From Polytrichum commune (taxonomy: Eukaryota; Streptophyta; Polytrichopsida; Polytrichales; Polytrichaceae): DNA of 64,000 nucleotides. The stretch's first letter is position 1. Each line of letters begins with the position of its first letter. A program made the position numbers and the translations under genes. Below the pieces are notes generated by a model that worked only from the letters and a program-made list of their open reading frames with translations, had not been told where the DNA came from and ran no database searches. The DNA lies in NCBI GenBank assembly GCA_950295325.1, contig OX485806.1:15374001-15438000 (forward strand). Reading direction: 5' to 3'. This document shows, in pieces, positions 1-11,417 of this stretch.

Positions 1-1955
1 GCATTTCCCATCAACCAAACTTTCTAGTGTGAACTTACCTCGATAAAACGACTATGACGCTCATAATCTGACATTTCTTAGGCCCAATTTGTCATATAAT
101 AGAGGTAATTAATGTGTAGAGGTGGTGGGATCCACGTGAGGATCTGCCTTGGGATCGGGGAGTAGATGGAGAAGTCACTAATGGCTTGATTTAAGTTAAC
201 TCAAGCTAACTATTCTAAACCTTGGTTTCAAAACACATGTTGCACTTTTGAGTCTTTGGGTTCAGGTTGAGGTTGAAGGGTTTAGGGATTGCTAGATTTG
301 CAGACTATGATTATGAAGTTGTTGATTTCTCTTCTTGATTCGAAATTTGTCCTCACACTTGAACCTTACATATCTTTGGATTGAAAATTTGAATCCATCC
401 CAACTTATATTCCTAGATTTGCCCATGCCACTCCAGAGGTGATAGTAGTCTTGAGTGGTGGATGCTTTTCATTTTAGTTTTATTTTCAACAATTGTTGTG
501 TTGATAACCATGTCTCCACACAAAAACAACTTGCACACAATATGGTAAGCATTGACCTTCTCCGCGAAGGTTATGGCACCGGAAGATATTTACAATCTGG
601 ATGAGACTGGTTTATTTTATCATGCCTAACCAAACAAGACACTAAGTGCAAGAAAAAGTTTGTGGGTGCAAAATTTAAAAGGACCGTCTCACTCATGCTC
701 TTGTTGTAAACACAAGTTTTAACTTGTCAAGATTTACAAATCTCTACGCTCAAGATGCTTGGAGGTGGTTGCCAACAAATTATGTGTGGTGGTTTGCAAA
801 CCAATCGGCCTGGATGACATCATATTTATTTGACAATTGGACAATGAGCCTCAATTGTACATTTTCAAATCTCAAAACTAGAAGTCACTTTCAAAAATGG
901 ACAATTTTGCTACTCATTCCCTTAAGCATGTTGGTAGGGGTGATTTATTTGGTATTTCAACCTTGCATTTGAACAATATTACTATCGCTTTCTTACTACC
1001 CAATGTTAGAAGTGTGATACAACCCTTGGATTTGGGAATAATCACTAGATTCAAAGTTTAGTGTAAGAAGAAGCTTTGGAATGGGTGTTCTCTCAGTAAG
1101 ACTTGAGGAAATTAGTGCCTAATGTATGGCAAACTATTACATGATGCTCTCAAGTGTGGAGAGAGATGAATCCCCAAATCATACGACACAACTAAAGGAT
1201 GTCCAAGTTTACATGTAGATTGGAGTGTTGATTTTGCCATGGATGGTGAATGTGAGAAATCTAGAACGAAAGAAGGAACAAATGAATTGGTAAGACTCAT
1301 TTCCTCTTTGAATCTTGGAAGTGAAGAATTGCCTATTGAAGAATATGTGCAATTGGGAGGTGAAAAAATTATTGATGTAGAATACATCATGGCTACCTTG
1401 GTGGATTTGGCATGGGGTAGGAAAATCCATTTGGATTTAGATCTAAATAAAGAGCTAAGGAAGGGGATCGATTTGGATGACCAACCAACACCAATAGTTA
1501 AACTTCCTCAAGCCCGAGAGTATGCCCAATTACTATAAAATTTTGTAATGGAGCAACTTTTAGAGTTTTCAGTTATAGATGTGATGAACATGCAATCTTT
1601 TATGGATAAAATTGAGCAAGATGTCAATTTCCAACATCAACAAACATCACCAGCACACAATGGATTCTTACTTTCGTAGTTTGTGATATGGTGAAGAAAT
1701 CATCATGGGACAATATTGTGGGATATTGTGAGCATATTTCACTAAAAAAAATGTTCTTGCATACTTATGTATCTTTATCGTGTATACAAAATGACAATTT
1801 ACATTGAAAGAGGTCATTTTCTTGAAAAACCTTGATAATACAAAATTTGAGGCCAAAATGTCTTATTATGCAAAATATGACTTCTGGATAAAGTGACACT
1901 TTCATGCGCAACCAAATGTGTCATAATAAAGGTGGAGAGTAGTACTTCGAGAATG
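1..1955 (+). mobile_element. pogo/Tigger-type (DDE) transposase element relic, copy 1
   Basis: The translated + strand shows EDIYNLDETGLFYHA at 582-626 and LLPNVRSVIQPLDLGIITRF at about 990-1050. Both are hallmark stretches of pogo/Tigger (CENP-B-like) transposases. A following frame at 1239-1538 resembles the acidic C-terminal tail of such proteins. Several stops and frame changes interrupt it, so it is a pseudogene. Flanking non-coding parts (1-130 and 1640-1950) recur around 4056-4210 and 4570-4885. The left end lies outside the window. Confidence 0.65.
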
Positions 1956-3758
1956 GTGTTGGGCAAATGCCTTTCCCTCCTAGATTCACCTTAAATTTGG
2001 GCTATGTTCAAAGCAACCCTTTTCTAGAGTACTTTAAATATTGATTGGTTGGCTTTAGGCAATTGTAGATTGTTGCATATGTGGCTATGACAAACATGTT
2101 TATTTAGTATAAATTGACCAAAATAACTTGATTTTATTCACATGTTAGTATACATAGTGAAAGCAAGATTGAAACATATGGCAATATTTCTAATAAAACA
2201 TCATAGCCAAAGGCGATACATAAATTATGCGAGTCTAAATAATGGTAGTGAGGACCTAAAGTCAAACCTCAAATTGGATAAAATTATGGATTTTTCCTCA
2301 TAGGTTGCTTAGACATGAGGGGTAGACTTCGTGGGCACTCAAAGGCAGAAATCTTCCTCTTACGGGAGGATGCCTCCAACTCACAAGCAAAGCGAGCAAA
2401 GGGCACATTTAAAGGCCGTGGATCACACACATTCCTCGAGCATACGAAGTCTTGTTTGAGGACAATGTTGCACTTCAACTTACCCCTTTTTGAAATGATT
2501 GTGATTGACACGGTATCAAGATTAACATTCAAGCGCAATCGCAGAGGAGGGTTGGCCTCACAATTACCAAGAGAGTAGTTAATGACTAGGATCAAATCAC
2601 CAAGAAGAGAAAATCATGGAGGGAGCAAATTACCAAGAGGACCAAATTACGAAATGGTGAGTGATTACCAAGAAAACGAGATTCACCTTGCTCGCGCTCA
2701 TACCAAAAAACAAGATTCACCATTCAACCACATCCTACGCTATACCAATAACATTCATAAGAACAACCACAAATCACAACAAAACAAGCACAAGATAAAC
2801 AGGAAATGAGGGAGGGTTTGAGCTTTCATGTTGGGTTGAGGTGGTTGTGTGCAATCAACATATTGGCCCTTGATTCCATCCCCACAATCACATAAGTTCC
2901 AACAACTTCAATCGCGACCGCCACATGACAATTGCTCACCACTCCCTCAACTCCATTGTATTGTGAAGTGCACAAGTACAAACTCCCCATTAAGGAACGA
3001 AAACTTGGAAAGTTGGAACTGGGGAGTAATCAACAAAGAGATTGGTCACTGGTCATTGCAATTACCACCACTAAGCACTACCAACCAATGCACATTTATC
3101 CTGGGCAATGAAACCAAACACAAGGGTGCTACCAAAGGCGATGGCAAATTGGCAATCTCATAATTGCTATGACGATGAAGAGTTCAGTGGCAATGAATGA
3201 AAAGGCATTGAAGAGCTAAGGGAGGGGGGAAATGAACGTGGGAGATCTCACATGTGACAATGGGACTCAAATCCTTTGGCAAGGGTGCCACGTTGCTCGC
3301 TATATGCAAAGAAAGATGGCAACATAGAGAAGGTGGGGTAGGGCCTCCATGTTAGTGGAGGGTGGCCCTCATAGGGTTGTGTGGCTCTAGACAAGTGGTG
3401 GCTGGATTAATGATGGCCCTTGCCACAGTGTGAACCAAGACATTCTAACACATGTTTTTCGTGGTTCCCGAATTTGTTTCAATACTTGGCCCCTTTTAGC
3501 CCTCTTTGAAGTTTGAGTTGAGCCCTACCACTATTAACCGAGGTGAGTACGCAAACAACTCTATTATAGCATCTAGGATTTTGTTTTTGGACAATTTGAC
3601 TCCAAAAGTAGCACGAAAAGTCTTGAACTAGTCTAAATGGACCAACTTCAAATGAACAAAACACAAACCTATGAGGTTCATATTTTCACTAGATCCTTTT
3701 ACCTTAATAATAGTGGTGGGTGCCCAACTCAAAGAGGTGGCCATCTAGCCATGGCCCA
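1956..3758. other. No gene recognised
   Basis: AT-rich DNA with only short open frames (up to 104 codons, none with recognisable domains). Probably old transposon sequence. Confidence 0.5.
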
Positions 3759-3955
3759 CACTACTAGAAAATTTGGTCCTAGAACACACTTCCCATTTCA
3801 CATGGGCGGTCATTGCGACATGACCCCATTTACATGTGTGGTGTCCAATCTACAATTGTCATATTGAACTCGGATTTGTAAATGGGGTCACATGTGACTA
3901 ATGACTACTCATGTCAAATGGGAAGTGTGTTCTAGGACCACATTTTCTAGTAGTG
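3759..3955. mobile_element. Palindromic MITE with CACTACTAG ends
   Basis: The 197-bp unit starts CACTACTAGAAAATTTGGTC and ends with its imperfect inverse finishing CTAGTAGTG; it can fold into one long hairpin. The flanks are CCA and CCT, so a 3-bp CACTA-type duplication is only two-thirds matched. A decayed relative lies at about 4896-5033. Confidence 0.65.
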
Positions 3956-3985
3956 CCTTAGACACTTGGGGTAAGGGCCATATCA

Positions 3986-4890
3986 CTACTAGGATTGTGG
4001 GTACTACAATCTACCATCCATATTACGACACTCGATTATACAACAACACGACTATATGACGCATTTCCCATCGACCAAACTTTCTAGTGTTAATTTACCT
4101 CCATACTATGACTATGACGCTTGTAATATGGCATTTGTAATATGACACTCGTAACATGACTTTTTGTTAGGTCCAATTTGTCATGCGATAAAGGTAATCA
4201 ATGTGCATAAGTAATTACACCCACATGTATTTCAAGATTCAAATGTAATTAGTACTTTGGACCATTTAAGGAAACCTTGGGGGGCAAATTCTCTAACTTC
4301 TTTTCCAAATTATGGTTTTTGTGATTAAAATCTCTGACTCACTTGCGGAGTCTTGTGGCATAATTGCACTATCACACTCCTTCTCTCATTAATTGTATGT
4401 GCCTCATCACAACTCCCACTGATCGTCTCTTTGGTTCTCACCCCAAGCTCAAGTACAATCTCCACTACTAAAGGCTATGCAGTGGAGAATTCTTTGGAGT
4501 TTTCAGTTGCAAATGTAATAAACATGCAATTTTTTTTAAAAATAAATTGAACAAGATGTTAGTTGCCAAAATCAATAGACACCATGAAAAGACAATAGAC
4601 CCTTACTGTTGTAGTGTGTGATATGGCGAAAACATCAATAGGAAACTATTTTGTTTCTATCTCCATATTGTGTGATGTTGTGAGCATATTTCTTCAAACA
4701 CAAATGTGCTTTCATACTTATGCATCTTCATCATGTGTAGAAAATGACATTTTACATAGATGTAGGCCGCTTTTCTTGAAAAACCTAAATAGTATGACAC
4801 TTGAGGCCGAAGTGTCATATTGATAAGTATCCTGCATTCAAATAACACAAACACTTTCTTGTGTGACCAAATGTGTCTTAATAAGAAGGG
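3986..4890 (+). mobile_element. Internally deleted second copy of the pogo/Tigger-like element
   Basis: Bases 4056-4210 match 1-140, and bases 4400-4885 match 1480-1950, including the end of the transposase frame (TFGVFSVANVINMQF-like stretch). About 1.2 kb containing the catalytic part is missing. The copy may start at CACTACTAGG near 3986; the ends are not defined. Confidence 0.5.
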
Positions 4891-4895
4891 AGAAC

Positions 4896-5033
4896 AATAC
4901 CACACACTTTCCATTTGATGGAGGGGTCATTGCAACATGACCCCAGTTACATGTGTCGGATTCAATCGATGATAATTGTAGATTGGACCCGACACATGTA
5001 AATGGGAAATGTGTTCTAGGCCCACGGTTTCTA
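4896..5033. mobile_element. Decayed relative of the CACTACTAG MITE
   Basis: Shares with 3759-3955 the TTCCATTT, GGTCATTGC(A/G)ACATGACCCC and AAATGGGAA(A/G)TGTGTTCTAGG stretches. Its left terminus is lost and its right terminus is altered. Confidence 0.5.
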
Positions 5034-5080
5034 CCCATCTATCGACTGGATGCCCAACAAATAGAAATATGGTATGTACA

Positions 5081-5084
<4 letters not shown>

Positions 5085-5111
<27 letters not shown>

Positions 5112-5129
5112 TATATATATATATATATA
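5085..5129. repeat. (AC)n(AT)n microsatellite
   Basis: About 12 AC units followed directly by about 10 AT units. Confidence 0.95.
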
Positions 5130-5180
5130 CGGTATCAAAAATTTGAATGTGGGGAATTCCTTTCCATGTGGGAACGGCAT

Positions 5181-5841
5181 CTATGTTCGGGGAAAACCGA
5201 CGGCTAGTTCATTATCAGCCGATGGATTTCTCCTCATGGCCGGTCCAAATTTCCAACCATCGGATGGCAATCCGACTATAATTTCAATCCTCCGGCAATT
5301 AGCCGATGGACCAGAAAATGTCCCGGAAATGTAGCCGATTCCTCTTGTGAGTTACTGGATTTCAGTCGGAAGCATCTAGAGCGTTGTTTGTCTGGAGCAT
5401 TTGATGATGCACTTGAGGAAGTACCCTAAACCTTAAACTTTTTGAATTATGCAACCTTTCCATGACCAAATCCAATTGCTTCTATGAAGAATTGGGGGAC
5501 CCTTGGCCTTCAAGCGGTGAAGGCATTGCTAGGTTCAATTCCTGCCAAGGATATTAACTCTTCAAATTTAAAGTTTTGAACATGCCTTTCTTTTCACTTA
5601 TTCAAGATTTTGTACTAAGAAATGATTTCCAATAACTTTTCATACATTTTTTAAACAATTAGTGCCGATATGAATTCCATTTAATCGGATATTGACCAAT
5701 AAAAATATGAAAATATAGGCAATTGGCCGATTGATTTTACAAAAGACCGGTTCTTGCTGATGTAAATTGGGAAAAAATCGGACCCTTCGTAGCAACTACC
5801 GGCAATTAGCCACTCAGGCTTCCAAAACTTCCCAAACTCTG
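5181..5841 (-). mobile_element. hAT-like 660-bp MITE, copy A
   Basis: Ends are CTATGTTCGGGG at the left and CCCAAACTCTG at the right. This is the inverse orientation of the copies at 7167-7828 and 42096-42755, to which it is nearly identical along its length. Its 8-bp flanks are AACGGCAT (left) and GTCTGTTG (right). They do not match each other but are the inverse complements of the two flanks of copy B. Confidence 0.85.
5501..5550 (+). other. tRNA-like stretch inside hAT MITE copy A
   Basis: A 50-base stretch begins CCTTGGC and ends GCCAAGG, a perfect 7-bp acceptor-like helix. Within it are an A-box-like CAAGCGGTGAAGGC and a B-box-like AGGTTCAATTCC. No room is left for an anticodon arm. It recurs inversely at 7459-7508 (one helix base changed) and at 42386-42435. 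It is not a functional tRNA gene; it may be a tRNA-derived relic carried by the element. Confidence 0.4.
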
Positions 5842-7166
5842 GTCTGTTGACTCTGGTGCATGGAAGTACTGTGTGGACAACTGTAGCGTTTGAGGAACAC
5901 GAGAATTTATTACCAATACAACTGTTCATCTAGTCGCACAGGATATATATCAGGCGCGGCGGGGAGGCCTTTGGCTGACGCGCATCCTTCTATATTGGTC
6001 GAGATCTGTTGCTATTTCTGGAATGTTTCCGTAAAGGAAGTCAACGTCTCGTCTTGTAATCTTCTACGCAAGGGAGGCTTGATACTTGAGTTGCCGCAAG
6101 CTAGCCATGATGAGTGCCAGCATATATAGTTACTCAATGCATCGATTGAGCAGCAGCTGTTATAAGTTATATAATTCCAAATCACAGGCGGCTGCATGCA
6201 TGATGCGGGCAGCATACTCCACTCATCTCAATACTCATAGTTATATCTTAAACTAATTACAGTTGAATGTCTTCACGAAATGCTACAATATGCAACATTT
6301 CAATTCCCAATAGTTCACTTTGTAAATGCATGCCGTCACCTGGACCCAATAGCATAATGAGATCCGACATACATCTCATGATCGTTCACCTGCCTCAGTC
6401 ATGCAGGGTTGTGGGTACGTAGCTCACTGAGCTTATTTATGAACGACTCATAGAATTAAGTTTTATCAAACCGTAGAGTGCTTCCTGCTGCTTCTGCTTT
6501 CGATGCAAACGTAATACTAAACTTGTGCAACATATGGCAGTCGTACAGTGGCTGAGCCATGCTTAAATACCACATGGAATGTATAGTTCGGCGTATTTAA
6601 GAAAGATGAATCGTGAAGCACCTTATGGTCGCCTTCAGTTCACTGTCCTTCAAAATGCTACAATAACTTGAGTACATGCATTTATATATATGCATCCTGT
6701 TACCCAGTGTCAAATGAGAGCTAAAATGATACCGAAGTATGCAGTAAATGGATCTCGCAATAATCCAATCTAGATGCTGTGCACATACTTTAAATTACTC
6801 TTTAAAACTCGAGGGTCAACTACGTACACATAACACTACAATACTGTGGATGGCAATGTGCTTTTTGAAGGTTATAACTGGGCACTGCCCGGCCGTGCCC
6901 ACATGCATGTGGTCACTCAATCCATGATACACAGGGAAACCACCTGTCCTAGTTGACCCCTCCAGAAGAGGCAAGACAAAAACCACCTCCTAAGTTCAAA
7001 CCCCAGTCTATTCTGGAGCCTCCGGAGCCGCTCCTTCGTACAACTCCAGTCTGTCCAGGGCTTGCTTGATTGCCGGTTTCCAAGTTGACCAATATATATA
7101 TTGCAGGCAGTTGAAAAAAACCTTCAACCAGGAATGACGATGTGGGGGGAGGATGATGATGCCGTT
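5842..7166. other. Segment between the inverted hAT-like copies
   Basis: 1325 bp without a convincing gene. Its orientation is probably the reverse of the ancestral state (see findings). It includes a short frame at 5890-6129 with no recognisable domain. Confidence 0.6.
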
Positions 7167-7828
7167 CAGAGTTTGGGAAGTTTTTGAAGCCTTAGTGGCT
7201 AATTGCCAGTAGTTGCTACGAAGGGTCCGATTTTTTTTCCAATTTACATCAGCAAGAGCCGGTCTTTTGTAAAATCAATCGGTCAATTGCCTATGTTTTC
7301 ATATTTTCATTGGCCAATATCCGATTAAATGGAATTCATATCGGCACTAATTGTTTAAAAAATGTATGAAAAGTTATTGGAAATCATTTCTTAGTATAAA
7401 ATCTTGAATAAGTGAAAAGAAAGGCATGTTCAAAACTTTAAATTTGAAGAGTTAATATCCTTGGTAGGAATTGAACCTAGCAATGCCTTCACCGCTTGAA
7501 GGCCAAGGGTCCCCCAATTCTTCATAGAAGCAATTGGATTTGGTCATGGAAAGGTTGCATAATTCAAAAAGTTTAAGGTTTAGGGTACTTCCTCAAGTGC
7601 ATCATCAAATGCTCCAAACAAACAACGCTCTAGATGCTTCCGACTGAAATCCAGTAACTCACAAGAGGAATCGGCTACATTTCCGGGACATTTTCTGGTC
7701 CATCGGCTAATTGCCGGAGGATTGAAATTATAGTCGGATTGCCATCCAATGGTTGGAAATTTGGACCGGCCATGAGGAGAAATCCATCGGCTGATAATGA
7801 ACTAGCCGTCGGTTTTCCCCGAACATAG
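7167..7828 (+). mobile_element. hAT-like 660-bp MITE, copy B (inverted relative to copy A)
   Basis: Starts CAGAGTTTGGG and ends CCCCGAACATAG. Its flanks are ATGCCGTT (left) and CAACAGAC (right). Together with copy A it bounds a 1325-bp segment (5842-7166). Confidence 0.85.
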
Positions 7829-9320
7829 CAACAGACTGGTGCTTTTTACCTAAATAACTATGACTACTCAATTTACTCTGGTCCTGCTGATGGAATGAGC
7901 AATTAAATGTAATTTAGAGCACAAGTTACAAGCAATAAGTAGGGTAAGGTCATAGCACATAACCTGACCATTCTTGTATCCAGATCAGTGTTTTATTCTT
8001 GGTTTTAGTGACTGCATGCTGGCTGCACAATGCAAAATGAATTATGCCATTTGACTTCTTGTTTGTAGTATCCATTTTAAAATTGACAATAGAATGAAAC
8101 TTTTTTCTCTAAACTTGGAGTTAGATTGCAAGGGGGAAATTATTATGACTGATATGTTGGCGATGACATAGGTTGCGGACATGACAATTGAGACATAGTT
8201 GGTTGTGGCCTACCAAACCACCTTGCCCCATTGGCTTTTTTAATCCATTTTTCCAAGTATTAACTGGTTCTAAAGAAAAAAGAAAAATCGCTCTATTATT
8301 TTTGGTGCAATTTGCTCTCATGGAGCTAACTGATGTTTTTCACAAAAAAAAACCCCCCAACTGACCAGACTGAAGTTTGTACACACAGCGCAAGTTTGGT
8401 TGAAAGTGATGCAGATGTTATCATGTAAACCATGCAAAGGTGACTCTAGCCTACCATAATTTGCACTTTCATTGTTGGAAATATTTCAGAGGAGCTTTTA
8501 TGGGATGCTTGTCCAAGTTGGCTATATGTTACGAGTCAGTGGATCATGGGCCAAACCTCAAAGAAATCTCAGGAGAATCAAGAGTCTCCTTAAGAAAAGC
8601 ACTAAAACTTAAGAAAAGAATCATTAGTGTAGCAGAAACTTAACAAGCAACTTCTCATGCAGAATGATGCAGCATTCTGCATGTACAATACGTACATGCA
8701 ACGTTTAATTGCTCCAGTTATCTGTTGACCTTTCAATTTTCTTAAAACATTTCAGACAGTTGTTAGTAGTACAGGAACATGAGAACGCTTTTGCTGTTGA
8801 GATTCAGGTATGTGTATAAATGCTTGAATTAAAAACAGGACATAAACTCATAATCAAGCAGCTGTTCCTAATAAATATAAGTTTGAATCAGCTTTGATGA
8901 TGGTGACTCATAAATTGCACTTTAGCAATAACTCAAGTGACTGCAGCTTGGCTTGCAGAGAAAATCTTGAGTGAATAACATCACAGCTGAAGGTTAAGTT
9001 AATTATGTGTGACATTGTTGCAAATTCATATGCGGAATGTCAGGCTCAGAAAGAGATTAGATGAGTCTGTGCTTTAGCAACAACTCGAGTGCCTGCTGGC
9101 CTTGCAGAGAAATATCAATTGAATTATGACATCATCAAAATGTACCTTACATATGAGATCTCTTTGCACGTTGATGTGCACAATGCCAGGCTTAAAAAGA
9201 GAGGAGGGCCAGATGCACAAGGGCCCACCTTATTCACAAATCTGGGCAGGGTTGTCAGCAGTGGCCGCGTCTCTCTTGCCTGATGACAACAATCTTGGGC
9301 TTGAGTATCATACCAGATGG
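7829..9320. other. No gene recognised
   Basis: Non-coding. GCAGAGAAA and CAACTCGAGTG/TAACTCAAGTG stretches recur near 8930-8970 and 9070-9115, suggesting a short diverged duplication of about 140 bp. Confidence 0.4.
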
Positions 9321-9322
9321 TA

Positions 9323-9984
9323 AGTTATGTGGGGGTTATTCAGTTCCTTTTTCAAGTTCTCCAACTTCGACCAGTTAGATTTACCTCGGGGGTTCACTGG
9401 CAAAAAATCGTAGAACAACGTGTGATAAAAAATAGGGTCTAATATATTCATTGTAGATAAATTTTGTAAAAAACTTACATATAATATAGGGGGTTTTAAA
9501 ATAGTGAAAAAGGATTACATGTAAAATACCATCACATGTAAAATACCATGACACCTTTATATTGAAAAATACCATACCTTATAATCTTTTCTGCAAGGTA
9601 AATAGCCCCCCCAATAAATAGGTCCCAAACGTACGTGTATGCAAAATATAAGAGGGAGTGAACCCCCCGAGAGATTTACACAACAAAACTTGTGTTGAAG
9701 TAGCAAATCTATAATGAAGCATCATCAAAAATTGTATTGAAACTTGGACTTCTCCTTATTTAGTTATGGTTATCATAAGTGCACATTTGTTGGTTTCTTA
9801 ATCAAATACATATGTTCTCCCATTATTGGGTGTGGAGTAGTTAATATAATTTGAAGGCATAGTCCAATGTCTTCTAATCATGTGTCTTTATTATTTGGTG
9901 TTTATTCTTTGAATCTCACCAAACCACATACCAATCAAATATAGGTACCCAATTAAGAAAAGTAAGTGATATAGCTGCATACTT
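9323..9984. mobile_element. TA-flanked MITE interrupted by a nested element
   Basis: A relative of the GLOX-2 intron MITE. It starts AGTTATGTGGGGGTTATTCA after TA (9321-9322) and ends ...GCATACTT before TA. The central block matches 46490-46780 and 57040-57380, apart from the insertion at 9385-9671. Confidence 0.65.
9385..9671. mobile_element. 287-bp TIR element nested in a MITE
   Basis: Ends are CTCGGGGGTTCACT and AGTGAACCCCCCGAG (one extra base in the right arm). AGATTTAC is duplicated on both sides (9377-9384 and 9672-9679). The relatives at 46490 and 57040 show the uninterrupted site. An 8-bp duplication suggests hAT. Confidence 0.85.
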
Positions 9985-10387
9985 TAATTAGTTGTAAGTT
10001 AAGGTAGACATGCTTAATTGGATTACTTATCATAACCAGACACCTATGTTTGAGTGGTATGTGACTAGTTGTGGCTCCAATTATGGATACAAGAAATACA
10101 TTGGTTACAAGAGATTATTGCATTGCATGCTTAAAATATATATGACAAATATTTCTAGACTCAATAGTCAACATATTTGGAGGGACCTATATGACCATTT
10201 AATGACCACGAGAATCTTCATTTTGACAATGAATAAGATATTTGTGTGAGCTTCAAAAATTATGAGGAAAGTGGCTACATGCCTCCATTTGGATTTCCTA
10301 ACCATCTTTTACGAATTGTGTGTTCATATCATAGGAGAAGCCGGCTAGTCGGAAAAGTAACCATTTAATACCCATCTACCTTAGCAT

Positions 10388-10860
10388 GTGATACAGTGTG
10401 CACACAAATGGTAGCTTGTGTATGTAGCATAATAACCACACAGCTGTCTGTAAATAGGTATACACTGCAGGAATTAATGTACTACAGTTTGCACACAAAT
10501 GGTAACTTATGTAGCTGCTTAGCACAAATACCACATAGCAGTGAACAGGGAGATTTTGGGCAAAATTGGTGGAGATTTCAACATCTCAAGTCAAACCAGT
10601 TACATGTTGCTTTCTTTTGGATTTTCTTTATTGAATTGAACTATGTTCCATATGTAGACTAGATTCCTTCAAATGATCGGCAATTGGTCTAAAGTCTTGG
10701 ATTTGAACCGGTTATTTCTCACACTTGTCCAGCCAATCTTTAACTAGCGGTTGGATCTCCCCGTTCATAGCCACACATCTGTTTGTAAATAGGTATATGT
10801 GGAATCAATATACGACATACAGTATGCACACAAATGGTAACTTATAAAGCACTATTACCG
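10388..10860 (+). repeat. About 97-bp tandem repeat, one unit split by a dispersed element
   Basis: GTGTGCACACAAATGGTA-like units start near 10395, 10488 and 10804. TGTAAATAGGTATA recurs at 10450 and 10785. The second unit is divided by the dispersed-family copy at 10540-10771. Confidence 0.6.
10540..10771 (+). mobile_element. Dispersed short-element family, copy 1
   Basis: Ends are GTGAACAGGGAGAT and ATCTCCCCGTTCAT, an imperfect 14-bp inverted pair. Internal landmarks are CCAGTTACATGTTG, a GATTCCTTCAAATGAT stretch, a TAAAGTCTTG(G/A)A stretch and a TAACTAGC(G/A)GTTGG stretch. Related copies are at 17307-17551, 39168-39478, 48446-48660, 48980-49152 and 52690-52914 (reverse). Confidence 0.6.
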
Positions 10861-10899
10861 GCTGGGTGGCCTAGGTACCTAACTTACGCGTTCCCTGCC

Positions 10900-10927
10900 G
10901 TCTCTCTCTCTCTCTCTCTCTCTCTCT
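10900..10927 (+). repeat. (TC)n microsatellite upstream of GLOX-1
   Basis: Uninterrupted CT dinucleotide run about 490 bp before the GLOX-1 start codon. Pyrimidine runs are common in plant promoters and leaders; no function is shown here. Confidence 0.9.
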
Positions 10928-11375
10928 GGCCTCTGTGATAAGTTAGCCTGCAAGCTTAAGCTTGTCGTCCACACGCGCTTGGCTTGCAACCTACAAATGC
11001 TCCGTCATCCCCCCCTCCCTCACAATTGGGAACAACTGCTGATGATGACTCGATCACACATCTGCAGCTGTATGTGTGTCTGCCTTCTGCCCTGAAATCA
11101 GGACACTTTCAGACACTTTCTAGCCGCTTTCGAGTCACTACTGCTGCTGGAGTACTGCTGAAGATTCACCACCATCTCCAATCCTTACAGCTGCTTAGCA
11201 CTATAACTGGGGATGAGATGAGTATATATGTATATGGTCACCTGCAAGATTGAGAGTCAGAGTGGTAAAGCTCCATCTAGCTCTGCATTCTGGAGTAGTA
11301 GTACTTGCAGCTGCACTGACTCATCACTGGAGTCTGGGCTAGTGAGCTGAGGTGGGAGGATTTCTGGGAGTGAAA

Positions 11376-11383
11376 TATATAAA
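11376..11383 (+). promoter_or_regulatory. TATA box of GLOX-1
   Basis: TATATAAA lies 35 bp upstream of the GLOX-1 ATG. A start site about 25-30 bp downstream of it would leave a very short 5' leader. Confidence 0.6.
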
Positions 11384-11417
11384 GTGCCCACATTGCGTGT
11401 AGAATTTTTTCGTTGGG

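Noticed and set aside
5501-5550. Functional tRNA gene
   Set aside because: The anticodon arm is missing and the T stem pairs poorly; only the acceptor helix and box-like motifs remain.
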